Positions 1-10,987 of a stretch of DNA of 64,000 bases are shown piece by piece. Within the stretch, counting starts at the first letter, position 1; each line of letters opens with the position of its first letter. The notes under the pieces were generated by a model. It was given only the letters and a program-made list of their open reading frames with translations, searched no databases and was not told the DNA's origin. The DNA comes from Phyto melanocephala (lineage: Eukaryota; Arthropoda; Insecta; Diptera; Rhinophoridae), in the NCBI GenBank assembly GCA_941918925.1, contig OW799235.1, positions 45,848,701-45,912,700 of the forward strand, written 5' to 3'. The position numbers and the translations under genes were made by a program.

Positions 1-2150
1 TTTCTTAATGGGGCTGAAAAGTTTAGAGAACACTGTATTACTTGAATTTGGTTTTCTATTATTATAATGTATTGTTCTGGTATTCAAATATTTCTGTATA
101 TATTCAAAATATTGGTAGTATTGTTTTTTGAACAGTAACAGAGATTAACTGAGAACACAAAAAGAAAGATAATATTTCGTATTAGTTGTTTTATTTTTTC
201 CAACCACGATAGATTTAAAATTTAGTAAAAATAGGTATAAATTAATTTCCACTTTATATATTCTTGACGTATGTAGGTATATAAACTTTACATTATCTTC
301 TATTTAACTTCATGAACTTTTCCTTTTATTATTCATTTAATTTAATTGTAATACCTGTTTGTCCACCTGTTTTCTTCTTTATCTCCTTGTTTTATTTTGT
401 TGAAACAGCAAATCTTAAGGGAATGGTAGTTTCACTGATATTTGATGTGTGTCTCTCTTATAATAGCGGGTAAACATCCAACGAAAGAGTATTTTCTACA
501 ATTTGCAAGCTTCTTGTATTCTCTTACCTTCTCTCGTTTCAAATGGTGGTTGAAAATTTTCGCTGACAATACGGGAGTTTGTGTGTGTGTTTGAATTGCA
601 CTTGTATTCTCTTATGTAGGTTTGTACCTCTCTTATTTGACTTTATTTTAGTAATAATTTTCTCTTTGTACTATTCTTTTCCACTTACAAGTTTCTTTTA
701 TTTTTTTTCTTTTCAAACCGGTTTCAAACTAAATCTTTAACTACTTTGTTCTTATTTTAAGTATTAAAGGAAAAAATAACTGTTACTATTTATTATTTTT
801 ATTGCACACTCACTTGTACATTCATATGTGTGTACATATGTAGGTATATGACTTACAGTTTCGCAGTATAGGTATATTTATTATTTTGCAGTAATTTTGC
901 CGTTATTTTTCAATATACTTATATATATGTATGGATAGGTACATAAATATAATATTGATATTTCCTTTTTCACAAACATAACTTTTTTCTTTCGAAATTT
1001 TGTGCATACATACATACATACATGGATACGTATATTATTATTTTTTTTCTTTGCAATATGTATCAATTTTCTGTATGTATGTACAATTACCTTTCACTTT
1101 TCCTTTAAAAAATTTTCACTTTTCTATGTATATATATACATATATGTATTTTTCCCGTAGTTAATTTATTTATGCATAATACCTACATATGTATTTCTGA
1201 ATTAACTGCACTACATAAATTTCTGCCGCAAAACGTTTAAATTTTCTTTTTCTTAACTTTTTTATTTTAGGTATGTAGGTACTTACTGCTTCACGACTCG
1301 CTTGTACTGATGATTTTTTCGTTTTTTACTTTGGCATTACCTCATTGTATGTGTTTTGTGTTTTGTATGTTGAATTTTACTTCTTCCTTGATGATCGAAT
1401 TGTTGTTGGTGATATGTATGTGTTTTTTATTCTCTTTTTATTTAGGTACCAGTTTCTTTCACTAGAGAAGGACCATGTAATTTTGTATGCATTGGGCACA
1501 CACAAAATGCTAAATAATCAGCTTTAGAGTGCCAAAACTGCAGGGAATAAATGGGGGTGGGTTTCTAAAGCGATTATAATTATAATAACTCTCAGAGAAT
1601 TATTATAATTGTAGGGAATTATTGAAATGAACAAAAAAAATGTAAATAAATTACAACGAGTTACTTTCGTATTTCAATTAGTGGGATTTATTATAAAGTG
1701 GGGTATATATTCACCTTTTAGTATGTATGTTTTCGACAATGTATAGGTAAATAAAATTAACGGATATATAATTAAATTGATCCAAAGACAATTAAATTAC
1801 TTTAATAGATGTGTAGTTCACTTTTCAAAAATTCAAAGGGAAGTGAGTTACTTCTGTACTTTAACAACAATTTATACTATACAATTATTTGTTTTTAACG
1901 AAAATGTTATGAACTATTGGAAATTCTACATGCATAAAAAATCTATTTCTTATTGAGCAACTTTATGAGATTTACGATCTCTTAAACTTAAGATGAGTGA
2001 GTTACAATAATACGTATGTTATAATGGTAAGTATATTACAATGGTAGGTTTTTTACAGTGGTAAGTAGGTTTTAGTATATACGTTACAATAATAAAAATT
2101 CAAAGTACTAAATATAAATTGGCAATAATATAATATTCGTAAGAGTTTTA
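1..2150. other. AT-rich DNA without a recognisable gene
   Basis: No reading frame here has protein-like composition or a motif I know. The sequence is strongly AT-rich with short CATA/TATG and TATA microsatellite runs, for example around 1005-1025 and 1120-1150. The only change in character is at about 2150, where the truncated BEL/Pao element begins. Confidence 0.6.
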
Positions 2151-2155
2151 AATAT

Positions 2156-2437
2156 ATGTCCAATCAAACTTGGACACAATGCGAAGAGAATTTTCAGCAA
2201 CATACCGTCAAGGACATTGATGGTCGATTCATAGTAAAAATACCATTTCATCAAAATCCAACTCTTCTGGGCGATTCACACGAAATACCCCTTTCTCGAT
2301 TTCTCGCCCTTGAACGTCGACTACAAAAAAATCCCTATCTAAAAACTCAATACACTAAATTTATGGACGAGTACGAATCAATGGGGCACATGACAAAAAT
2401 TTCAGCAGATGCCATAACTCAACCGAAGACCCACTAG
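2156..2437 (+). pseudogene. BEL/Pao pol relic: N-terminal part of the reverse transcriptase
   Basis: The 93-residue frame matches the start of the BEL/Pao reverse transcriptase: a DIDGRFIVKIPF block, then a block around LGDSHEIPLSRFLALERRL, and a GHM segment. It stops at 2437, just after the place where the catalytic palm should begin. The next sequence (from 2438) already reads as the stretch after the palm, so the YxDD-bearing core has been deleted. Gag, protease and the 5' LTR are also absent upstream, so this end is truncated. It is a dead fragment on the same strand as the integrase and envelope pieces downstream. Confidence 0.75.
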
Positions 2438-3054
2438 GAATCCTTTCTCCCATCGTAGTAACAGCCAAAATATTCATACAAGAGCTATGAGAATTAAAAT
2501 TAGACTGGGACCAATCGTTGCCTGAATCACTGCATACCAAATAGACTACATTTCGAACAAATTTGTATGCATTAAAAACGTTGCAATTGTCAAGACATAT
2601 CTTTAAGGGAGGACTTCCAGAATCCTTGCAACTGCACATTTTTACAGATGCATCCGAAAAAGGGTACGGAGCAGCAGCTTATATTAGATCAGTATTTAAG
2701 ACGGTACCATCATGACACGGCTTCTTTGTGCAAAGTCCCGAGTACCACCATTGAAAAACAATCAATTCCGTGTTTAGAGCTATGTGCGGCTGTACTTGGA
2801 GCACAATTAGCCACTAGAATAAGATCTGACCTTCAATTAACCTGCCCAGTCTGGTTGTGGACAGATTCAGAAATTGTGCTGTCTTGGATTAACTCGCCAT
2901 CAGCATCATTCAACACATTCATAGCCAATCGAATTTCGATAATTCAAGAAGCAACAAAAGCTGAACAATGGAGCCATGTAAGTTCCAAATGCAATTCAGC
3001 AGACATTTTATCTCGTGGGATGTCGCCAACTGCCCTTAAAGAATGTACTCTTTG
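2438..3054 (+). pseudogene. BEL/Pao pol relic: RT tail and RNase H
   Basis: Reading through several frame breaks, this stretch contains the conserved ELKLDWDQSLP-type segment, the RNase H start FTDASEKGYGAAAYIRS and then the QSIPCLELCAAVLGAQLA and WTDSEIVLSWI segments that are typical of BEL/Pao elements. The longest open frame is 2648-3055. RNase H removes the RNA strand of the RNA:DNA hybrid during reverse transcription. Stops and shifts near 2490 and 2640-2700 show that it is no longer functional. It continues into the connection and integrase region downstream. Confidence 0.75.
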
Positions 3055-4327
3055 ATTTTGTGGACCACTGTTTTTACATGGTAAGGAACAAGTCTGGCCA
3101 CCACTTTTCAATCTGAATCCTGTCAATTCATCAAATCTTGAAAGAAAAAGGATATTTCAAGATTGCTTAATAGCAATAACAGAGAAGCCGAACTTTATTT
3201 ACACACTTAATCACAAAAATTCATTCCACTAATTACAGCGGATTGTGGGATATATTTTACGCTTTATGACTCACACTAGGTGCAAAGGAGCTCAAGAGAA
3301 TTCTCAGAAATTATTAACGACAACGGAATTAGAACAATCGCTAATTTCCATCATCGCACAAATACAATCATCAGATTTCAAAGAAGAAATAAAAAAACTG
3401 AAAAGATATCATGAACTACGAGGAGTAAGTAATTTAAGTAATCTGTCACCCTTTTTGGACAAAAATTGACTTATTCGTGTCGGTGGCCGACTTGATGAGT
3501 CATCATTGGCGTATGATTCAAAACACCAGCTGCTCATTCCCTACAACAATCCCATCTCAAAATTACTGTTTGAAATGTTTCATAAAGACAACAAACACTG
3601 TGGAGCACAAACACTACTAGGATTGGTACGACAACGATATTGGCCAATTAAAGGAAAATTTATGGCACGAGCCACAATTCATCGCTGCACAATTTGCAGT
3701 AGAGCCAAGCCAGTGATGTTCAAAAAAATAATGGGAATTTTGCCTGCAACGACTGATTCCAGCTCGGCCATTTGTGAACGCTGGAGTAGATTATTGTAGT
3801 TCAATAACCCAACTTCGTGGAAAAAGACCACACAAAGCGTATATTGCAGTTTTCTGCTGCTTCACTGCAAAGGCAGTTCATTTGGAGCTGGTGAGTGATC
3901 TTACCACCGAAGCTATCATTGGAGCCCTTAAAAGATTCATTGGTCGGCGCGGACACTGCCAAAATTTATATTGCGAACACGCAACGAATTTTGTCGGAGC
4001 AAAAAATAAATTATAGCAATTCACTCTTCCACCGCTCAAGAGGCAATTACAAATGTGTGCAACAACAAGGGGATATAATTCAATTTCGTACCGCTAAGAG
4101 CACCACATTTTGGTGGTCTATGGGAAGCAGCTGTGAAATCCGCAAAAACCCTGCTCATTAGAACCATGGGAAATGTACCCCTAACCTATGAAGAACTTAA
4201 AACATTAGTTGTGGAAATTGAGGCAATACTTAATTCCAGACCAATTTCACCAATGTCAAATGATCCAAATGATATCACTGCACTTACTCCAGGACATTTT
4301 TTAATTGGTGAACCGCTCACAGCTTAA
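3055..4327 (+). pseudogene. BEL/Pao pol relic: integrase, interrupted at 4330
   Basis: Successive frames (3245-3469, 3506-3799, 3774-4016, 4133-4327) carry the integrase zinc-binding region (HRCTICSRAKP), the catalytic core start (NAGVDY...), the KAVHLELVSDLTTEAI block and the BEL-specific tail segment ([29 protein letters not shown]). The gene stops abruptly after GEPLTA, where minisatellite-bearing transposon DNA takes over. The remaining tail resumes at about 11262. The protein would have inserted cDNA into the genome. Several frameshifts and a stop make it a pseudogene. Confidence 0.8.
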
Positions 4328-4418
4328 ATTGACGCGCACGCCAAGTCCATGAAAACCAGCTTGAAATCCAGATAACAATAAGTTTCTCACCTGAAACACG
4401 AATTTTTGACGGGTGTAC

Positions 4419-4700
4419 CACATAATTGCCAAAATCAAAATCCCCAAATCGAAATTCCCAAACACAAATACCCCAAACACAAAATCCCCAAACACAAAAT
4501 CCCCAAACACAAAAACCCCAAACACAAAATCCTCTCGAGGTTTTTAACCTAATTTTAATGTATTTTACACAGAAAATGAGGATTGGGTGTACCACATAAT
4601 TTCCAAAATCAAAATCGCCAAATCAAAATCCCCAAACACAAAATCGCCAAACACAAAATTCCCAAACATAAAATCTCCAAACACAAAATCCTCATTTTCT
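4419..4700 (+). repeat. Minisatellite of about 15 bp units (CCCCAAACACAAAAT)
   Basis: Two blocks (about 4436-4535 and 4600-4700) are built of CCCCAAACACAAAAT-like units with T/C and A/G variants. They are separated by a segment containing TTTTACACAGAAAATGAGGATT. The same units occur in inverted orientation in blocks at 7155-7330, 7380-7558 and 10990-11260. Each block begins near a TACCACATAATTTCC or GCCACATAATTTCC motif, so the blocks look like partial copies of the terminal repeats of the MULE-like element next door. Translations of this stretch are repeat artefacts. Confidence 0.8.
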
Positions 4701-4750
4701 GTGCAAAATACATTAAAATTAGGTTAAAAATCGCGCGCGGTATACATTAC

Positions 4751-7330
4751 GGGAGTGCCACATAATTTCCAAAATCAAAATCTCCAAACACAAAATCCCC
4801 AAGGAAAAAAAAAAACAAATCAAAATCCACAAATACAAAATCCCAAAATACAAAATCCCCAAATACAAAATCCCCACATTTTTTTGAAGATAGTGTCACA
4901 AAATCCCCAAATACAAAATTCCCAAATTTTTACGATATTACCGATCATATAAACAAAAGTACAAGTAATGTTAAAGCAATGTGAAATAACTATGAAATCC
5001 CCACTTTTTAATTTCTCTTTCCTTTATTTCTCATTGCTTTCCATTCACTTTTTTTGTTATTCGCTTCGCTCTCAATTATCACTACAACCTTTTCCTTGTG
5101 TACTCCTGTTCTATTTTTAAACATTAATCGTTATAGTTTCATCAGTTCGATATGATTTTCGTGTAAAGTTGATATTAACAAGCTTGACTATGCAGTGTAT
5201 ATACAGAGTGGAAATAATAAAGACTCATATCAAAAGGAATTGCTTGTAAAGTATTTTTAAAAACATTGTTTTTATTATTTGATTTTTAAAATAAAATGGA
5301 AATATTCATTGAAAAATCGAATAAAGGCAAGGACAAATTATATGTGGATGGATATGATTACTATTTTCATTCGAAAAATAAAAAAAGCCGAGTTTCGTTG
5401 GGCTTGTGCGCAAAGGAAATCAACGCTGTGCAAAAGTGTCGTAATAACATCAAAAAGCAGTGACGAACATATTGTTAAACGGGCTCCTACCGCGCACAAT
5501 CACGACCCAAAGACGTATTCTCTATCTGTAGCATCTGCAAATAATAAAGTGAAAAATATGAGCAGCTCATCTGCACTGGAACCTTCCCAAATAATAAGGG
5601 AAGCAATTGTAGATTGTCAACCAGACCACCGAGTGTACCTGCCGTCGAAACGAGCACAAAAAATGAAAATAAATCGTAAGCGAAAAGCAATGGATACCCT
5701 GCCAGAGCCGCTTAATTTAGCAGAAATATGCATTCCAGAGCACCTAAAATACTTGGAGGGTGAACTTTTTGTATTAAGTGACTGGGATTTCAACGGTGAG
5801 AAAAATATAATTTTGGCCACGTCGAGTTCATTAAAAGTATTAGGAAGCTCAAAGTGCTGGGTAATGGATGGAACATTTTATGTTGTTCCGAAAGTTTTCC
5901 GACAGCTTTTCACCATTCAAGGTATAATTGATGGTCAATTTATGCCTCTAGTTTTTTGCCTTATGAGCAAAAAATCTAAGCAGGCATACATCGACTTCTT
6001 TCACCAATTGTTCCATATGGCTCTAGCAGAAAATATTAATTTAAATCCGCAAATAATAATTACGGATTTTGAGCAAACAATATCATCTGTAGCAAAAGAG
6101 TATTTCCCTAATGCTCAATATAAGGGATGTTTATTTCATTTTGGTCAGATTATTTGGAGACGAGTTCAAAAAGAAGGACTGGCTCAAAAATATGGCATTA
6201 ATGAAGCTTTCAGCATTGCAATTCGTATGCTCAAAAGCTTATCGTTTGTTCCGCCCGAGAATTTACTAGATTATTATACAGAACTGAATGCCACCTCCAA
6301 AGATAAAGATTTAAAAAAAATAAGTGTTTGGTTTAAGCAAAATTATATTAGCGGAACAACAAATTCGGGCTCCCCTAAATATGACCCAACATTTTGGTGT
6401 GTTGCAGATTCTTTTACGGAAAATTTTCCGCGCACTCAAAACTCTATTGAGGCTTGGCACCGTAGGTTTAAAGTTATTGTAGGGGAAAAAAAAATGTGGC
6501 GTTTATGAAATTATTAAAGAGTTAGGGAAAGAATTTATAGAAATTAAAGCAAATATAGAGAAGATACACTCAGGCATAGGTATAAAAAAGAATAAAAAAA
6601 TGTTCAGCGTCTTACGAAAATTTAAAAAGTTGTTGAATCTCGAACTGATTTTAATAAAATAAATTATTTATCTTCTATCTCACACAATATTTCACTTTGT
6701 AATTAAAAGTTCTATTATATGTTATAAGTTTCAACTTATGAGTAATCTTTTGATAAAGAAAAATTATTGTTTTTTTTTTTTCATTGATAAACATTTGTGA
6801 ATTTATCATGTAATTTGTTTAAAATTTTTATTTCAAACTGAACTACTTTTATAACGAAATAGTTTTATTTTCCCTTATTGTTATATATATTAGTTTACTA
6901 ATATTCATGACATACCATTGTTAAATACTTGTGAATATATCATATATTTTTTTAAATATTAATTTTAAACTGAACTACTTTTATAACGAAATATTTTTTT
7001 TCTTTATTGTTATATATTTTAATTTAGTACTATTCATGACATACCTATTAAATATTTGTGAATTTAACGTACAATTTGTTTTGATTTTTAATTTCAGAAA
7101 TAATGCCAAACACAAAATCCTCATTTTCTGTGTAAAATACATTAAAATTAGGTAATATAGTAAAAATTTGGGAATTTTGTATTTGGGGATTTTGTGACAC
7201 TATCTCCGAAAAATGTGGGGATTTTGTGTTTTGGGATTTTGTATTTGTGGATTTTGATTTGGTTTTTTGGTTTTTTTCTTGGGGATTTTGTGTTTGGAGA
7301 TTTTGATTTTGGAAATTATGTGGCACTCCC
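4751..7330 (+). mobile_element. MULE/FLYWCH DNA transposon with long minisatellite-like inverted ends
   Basis: The element starts GGGAGTGCCACATAATTTCC and ends with its inverse, GGAAATTATGTGGCACTCCC. The inverted ends are about 190-200 bp each (4751-4945 and 7140-7330) and consist largely of CCCCAAACACAAAAT-like units. A perfect 6 bp direct repeat CATTAC lies directly outside both ends (4745-4750 and 7331-7336), which may be the target duplication; canonical MULEs usually make 8-11 bp. Inside is one transposase gene on the plus strand. Between 6930 and 7870 the interior sequence is partly duplicated together with further end copies, so neighbouring copies have recombined or inserted here. Confidence 0.65.
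5296..6660 (+). pseudogene. FLYWCH-MULE transposase with two homopolymer breaks
   Basis: Near the N-terminus is a FLYWCH-type zinc finger: an aromatic-rich YDYYFHSK segment, WACAQRKSTLCKS, and a terminal HNH. Further in is a MULE transposase domain: WVMDGTFYVVP (first Asp), IITDFEQTISS (second Asp) followed by CLFHFGQIIWR, and NSIEAWHRRF (Glu). Together these are a DDE catalytic set for cut-and-paste transposition. The frame shifts at an A7 run (5380-5386), so the ATG at 5296 lies in a different frame from the main body, and again at an A9 run (6486-6494), after which coding character continues to about 6660. The long central frame is otherwise clean. Whether the two slips are real mutations or base-calling errors cannot be decided here. 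Confidence 0.75.
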
Positions 7331-7965
7331 CATTACATTTTCTGTGTAAAATACATTAAAATTAGGTAATATCGTAAAAATTTGGAAATTTTGTATTTGG
7401 GGATTTTGTGACACTATCTCCAAAAAATGTGGGGATTTTGTATTTGGGGATTTTGTGTTTTGGGATTTTGTATTTGTGGATTTTGATTTCGTTTTTTGTT
7501 TTTTTCTTGGGGATTTTGTGTTTGAAGATTTTGATTTTGGAAATTATGTGGCACTCCCATGAGGATTTTGTGTTTGGCATTATTTCTGAAATTAAAAATC
7601 AAAACAAATTGTATGATAAATTCACAAATATTTAATAGGTATGTCATGAATATCCTTGTGAATATATCATATATTTTTTTTAAATATTAATTTCAAACTG
7701 AACTACTTTTATAACGAAATATTTTTTTCTTTATTGTTATATATTTAAGTTTATTACTATTCATGATATACCTATTAAATATTTGTGAATTTATCGTACA
7801 ACTCGTTTTGATTTTTAATTTCAGAAATAATGCCAAACACAAAATCCTCATTTTTTGTGTAAAATATATTAAAATTAGGTAATATCGTAAAAATTTGGGA
7901 GTTTTGTGACACTATCTCCAAAAAATGTGGGGATTTTGTATTTGTGGATTTTGATTTGGTTTTTT
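7331..7965 (-). repeat. Additional partial ends and duplicated interior of the MULE-like element
   Basis: The segment 7331-7558 is another copy of the element's right end (GTGACACTATCTCC, GGGGATTTTGTGTTTG units, ending GGCACTCCC). From 7559 to about 7870 the interior flanking sequence seen at 6930-7130 is repeated, partly inverted. A further end copy starts at about 7885 and is cut at 7965 by the Helitron; it resumes at 10988. No gene is present, and the short open frames are translations of the minisatellite. Confidence 0.65.
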
Positions 7966-8154
7966 ATACCCGCCACCAAAAAAAATGGTGGGGGTATATT
8001 CATTTTGTCATTCCGTTTGTAACACATCGAAATATCCATTTTAGACCCCATAAAGTATATATATTCTGGATCGGGGTTTGATTTTATGACGATCTAGCTA
8101 TGTCCGTCCGTCTGTTGAAAGCACGATAGAGGTCGCACCGAAAAAGCTAGGGGG

Positions 8155-8899
8155 CAAGGTCTATTAAATAAGGTCTGTTCAACTAATCAGCTGATCGTTT
8201 TTTGCTCCCCTATGTTTACTACTCGAAGTTGTCAAAATTTGTTTACCTTTTTAGGGCAACATTTATGTTTTTCAATTTTATGATTGATAATTTTTCCGAG
8301 CCGGACATGCTGGTAAAAGGCGTTTCTGTGTCCAAGGACTGAGCCTCACCAACAGCTATAGCAGCCTTGCCATTACTTGGCTCACAGGCCAAGAAAATAC
8401 AACGATTAGCTATTTTGCCTTCACGCACCATTTGTACAACACCAGCACCGAAACGAGCATCTTTCTGGCCCAACATACCTTGTGAAACAGCACGCTTCTT
8501 CAAGACATCGTCTAGACTTCTATTTGATCTTTATCAGCCATATTTTTAGCAAATATTTACTATTAACACAATTTATTTTTGTTGTCTTGAAAAAATTGTT
8601 AAACAAAATGAAAACACAAAATTTAATAGGCGTTGGGCATATTCATACAGGTATATTCAACGTCGAATTTGCTGTGCTGCTCTCTGTCAAATACCTCAAA
8701 AAAATAATTTTTTATACATAGAGTTTTACAGTAACGTTTCCCATCAGATGGACTGATAATTTCACCTGGATGAATTTTTTGGTATTTTAGTCAGCTGTTT
8801 TTGACTACCTTAGAGTAATTTTACACTAACAAAATGCCCGTATATTTTTTTTGCTTTTTGTTTTTGTAGTGTTGCACAGACCTTATTTAATAGACCTTG
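8155..8899. mobile_element. hAT-like non-autonomous element carrying a gene fragment (Pack-type)
   Basis: Inverted ends of about 28 bp start CAAGGTCTATTAAATAAGGT on both strands. The flanks are an 8 bp target duplication, CTAGGGGG (8147-8154) and CTAGAGGG (8900-8907), with one mismatch. The empty site is seen in Helitron copy B (about 27640-27660), where the same host sequence runs uninterrupted. An 8 bp duplication and CA-starting ends fit hAT (P elements also make 8 bp). No transposase is present; instead the middle third is a fragment of a host gene (8296-8541). Confidence 0.75.
8296..8541 (-). pseudogene. Captured fragment of reptin (RUVBL2)
   Basis: The minus strand begins with an ATG at 8541 and reads MADKDQIEV, breaks at about 8514, then continues DDVLKKRAVSQGMLGQKDAR, EGKIANRCIFLACEPS and ETPFTSMSGSE to about 8296. 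This matches the N-terminus of RuvB-like 2, an AAA+ ATPase of the INO80, Tip60 and R2TP complexes. About 20 residues are missing between the first nine and the LDDVL segment, and the junction shifts the frame. The Walker A loop GEPSTGKT has become CEPSNGKA, keeping the lysine but losing the catalytic threonine. After GSE the similarity ends. I see no ATPase core beyond Walker A, so it cannot encode a working enzyme. Confidence 0.85.
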
Positions 8900-9484
8900 C
8901 TAGAGGGCTCAAATTTTGCCAGAATCTTTCTTATAGACAAGGTTTGTTTGGTATTGAAAATGGGCTAAATCGGAATATTAGGAAGAGAGTTATAGCTCGT
9001 AAAGCAAGAGTAGGTCGAAAAAACCGTGTCCTTCGCACATCGAATAAAATTGAATTATGTCCAGACGCATAAACGTAGAGTCATGAAACTTCGAATATAT
9101 ATTCATCGAGTCAAAAAAATATTTTTCCCCGAAAATCGCCTAAATCTATGAATTAGGAAAAGAGTTATAGATAAAAATGTACGAAAATTTATACCGCACA
9201 GTGTATATCTCAAATTTAAAACGTAATAAAACTGACAAAACTATATGTACGATTCTGAAATTTTGCAAACATGGCTTTTTGGTCAAAGTCTTCGTTATAA
9301 CGGAAAATAGATGTGCCACGCACACTTTTTTCTTTAAATTTTTATAAAAATATATTAGTCATATATATTAGCATTTATTCATCTTACACTGCGCCATTCA
9401 TTGTACTGTAGCTAAATATAAGATAAAGATGATAAGATAGATGACTCTACTAACAACTACTAGATGGCATGCTACCAACTTGTG

Positions 9485-10028
9485 CTTATGTTCTCCTGAA
9501 GTTATGCTCTATTAAAAATGGGAATTTAGGAAAATTTTGACTTAAGTAAAAAAAAAAAAAAATATCTCTAAACATTATAAACAATTTATTTTCATCTACT
9601 AATGGCTAACAAATTTTAAAATTATACAAAACTTATTTCGTTTGAAAATCTTTGAAAAGCAAAAGGTTATAGAAGTTTAAAAATCAAAATCTTACTAATA
9701 AATTTCCCGTTTTAGAAAAATTCTGAGAATGTATATTTTGAATCACCCTGTGGCCCTTACAATTTAACCACCCTCTACAAAGAAAGTGATACATATTTTT
9801 ATATTATTATCACACGGTGATTCAAACTTCTATAATTTTTAAACTTCTATAACCTTTTGCTTTTCAAAGATTTTCAAACGAAATAAGTTTTGTATAATTT
9901 TAAAATTTGTTAGCCATTAGTAGATGAAAATAAATTGTTTATAATGTTTAGAGATATTTTTTTTTACTTAAGTCAAAATTTTCCTAAATTCCCATTTTTA
10001 ATAGAGCATAACTTCAGGAGAACATAAG
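9485..10028. repeat. Foldback: two inverted arms of about 200 bp
   Basis: The segment 9485-9690 (starting CTTATGTTCTCCTGAAGTTA) recurs as its reverse complement at about 9822-10028 with very few differences, including the A-run and the segment around GGCTAACAAATTTTAAAATT. The loop of about 140 bp contains TTTGAATCACC motifs in inverted arrangement and a copy of the MITE/Helitron junction sequence that also occurs at 10830-10862. A transcript would form a long near-perfect hairpin. Confidence 0.8.
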
Positions 10029-10245
10029 ATAACAAAAATAAATTAGCACTATTTCGTAGATAAAACTTTCCTCTTAAATTCATGTAATTTCTCTATGAAT
10101 AAAGATTTTGGAATACTAAAGGACTATATTGAAATATCTAAGTTATGTTTATTAGCAGAAACTTTATTGACACGCGTACTTTAACGGCCACTTTCATTTA
10201 AAGACTAAATTTACGAAAACATTTTACTAGCATACCGAAGTTATA

Positions 10246-10844
10246 ATGGGTGGTTTAATTTTAAGGGACTATGTTGATTTTGAATAAAATTATTATGAAA
10301 TTATTATCATTTATTTTTATAACCATAATATTTGTATGCTTCAATTATGTATGGAACAAAATATCGGCCAAATGCCCCCCCCCCCAACCTAGGCGGCACA
10401 CCTCGATCCGATAGTCCATATTTTCAATGACACTGTTGGTGCTCAATTGTTGGGCACGATGATGAGTCGAGGTTGCTTGCTCTTTTGCCACGTTATCGTG
10501 AAAAACAGCAATGTTTCCCATTCAACGAACTAAGATGGCATTCACAGATGTTTTCACATTTCATACAGACCTGCTTTGCAGACATTTAAATATTTTTTAC
10601 AATTCTCACGATTGTTGACGAATTCGAACGATTATATTGACCAAAAGAATCACGAAGTGCACAAAATGCATTTTGATTTGAAAGTCCATTTTTATAAAAA
10701 ACCTGAATAACTCTAAAGCGTTGCTCATTTGGATCAAATTGAGTAAGTTTGAGATTGGAAAATGTAAAATGAAATGCAGAAAACAAATTTAAAGTGTAGG
10801 TGTAGTTCACCTTCAACATGGGCTCTCATAATTTAACCACCCTC
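10246..10844 (-). mobile_element. Mariner-derived MITE inside Helitron copy A
   Basis: The ends read GGGTGGTTTAATTTTAAGGG on the left and inverted AATTTAACCACCCTC on the right, with TA dinucleotides outside both ends (10244-10245 and 10845-10846). Inside is a remnant of a mariner-type transposase on the minus strand (10586-10819). Its catalytic region is deleted; the interior also reads AACCTAGGCGGCAC and GTTGGGCACGATGATGAGTCGAG. The sister copy at 21597-22294 sits at the same position in Helitron copy B. Confidence 0.75.
10586..10819 (-). pseudogene. Mariner transposase remnant (N-terminal helix-turn-helix)
   Basis: The 77-residue frame contains QRFRVIQVFYKNGLSNQNAF followed by ALRDSFGQYNRSNSSTIVRI, which is the first DNA-binding helix-turn-helix of a mariner/Tc1 transposase as seen in several insect mariners. 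The DDE domain is missing. The same peptide is recognisable on the plus strand at 21740-21943 and on the minus strand at 50325-50525. It is a fossil within a MITE. Confidence 0.75.
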
Positions 10845-10987
10845 TACAAAGGAAGTGATACATATTTTATTATAAAGAGATTATTTTATAGCGATTAACA
10901 AAATAATAAATATTGTGCTTTAAATGTACACAAAATTAGTGGTGGGTATAAAAGATTCGGCACAGCCGAATATAGTGCTCTTACTTG

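Larger units (their letters stand above)
7966..10987 (+). mobile_element. DINE-1/INE-1-like (Helentron-associated) Helitron repeat, copy A
   Basis: The left end is TATACCCGCCACC, with an adjacent inverted match (GGTGGGGGTATA). A GTCY core (GTCCGTCCGTCTG) lies at about 8103. At the right end is a stem-loop, ATTCGGC-ACA-GCCGAAT (about 10955-10971), followed by a short AT-rich tail ending CTTACTTG. These are features of the non-autonomous DINE-1/HINE class mobilised by Helentrons. The insertion splits a recognisable MULE end between T residues with no target duplication, as expected for rolling-circle elements. A second copy in opposite orientation lies at 21454-27830. It contains several later insertions, listed separately. 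The family assignment rests on structure only. Confidence 0.65.

Noticed and set aside
4436..4535. CCCCAAACACAAAAT repeats as telomeric DNA
   Set aside because: They resemble ciliate telomere units only superficially; here they are internal, degenerate and part of transposon ends. No TTAGG-type arrays are present.
4301..4952. Several overlapping frames rich in FVFGDFVFG or PKHKI repeats
   Set aside because: They are translations of the 15 bp minisatellite in different phases; no start context or domain supports them.
8243..8503. An 87-codon host gene on the minus strand
   Set aside because: It is a truncated, mutated reptin fragment inside a transposon, with an internal deletion and no downstream exons.
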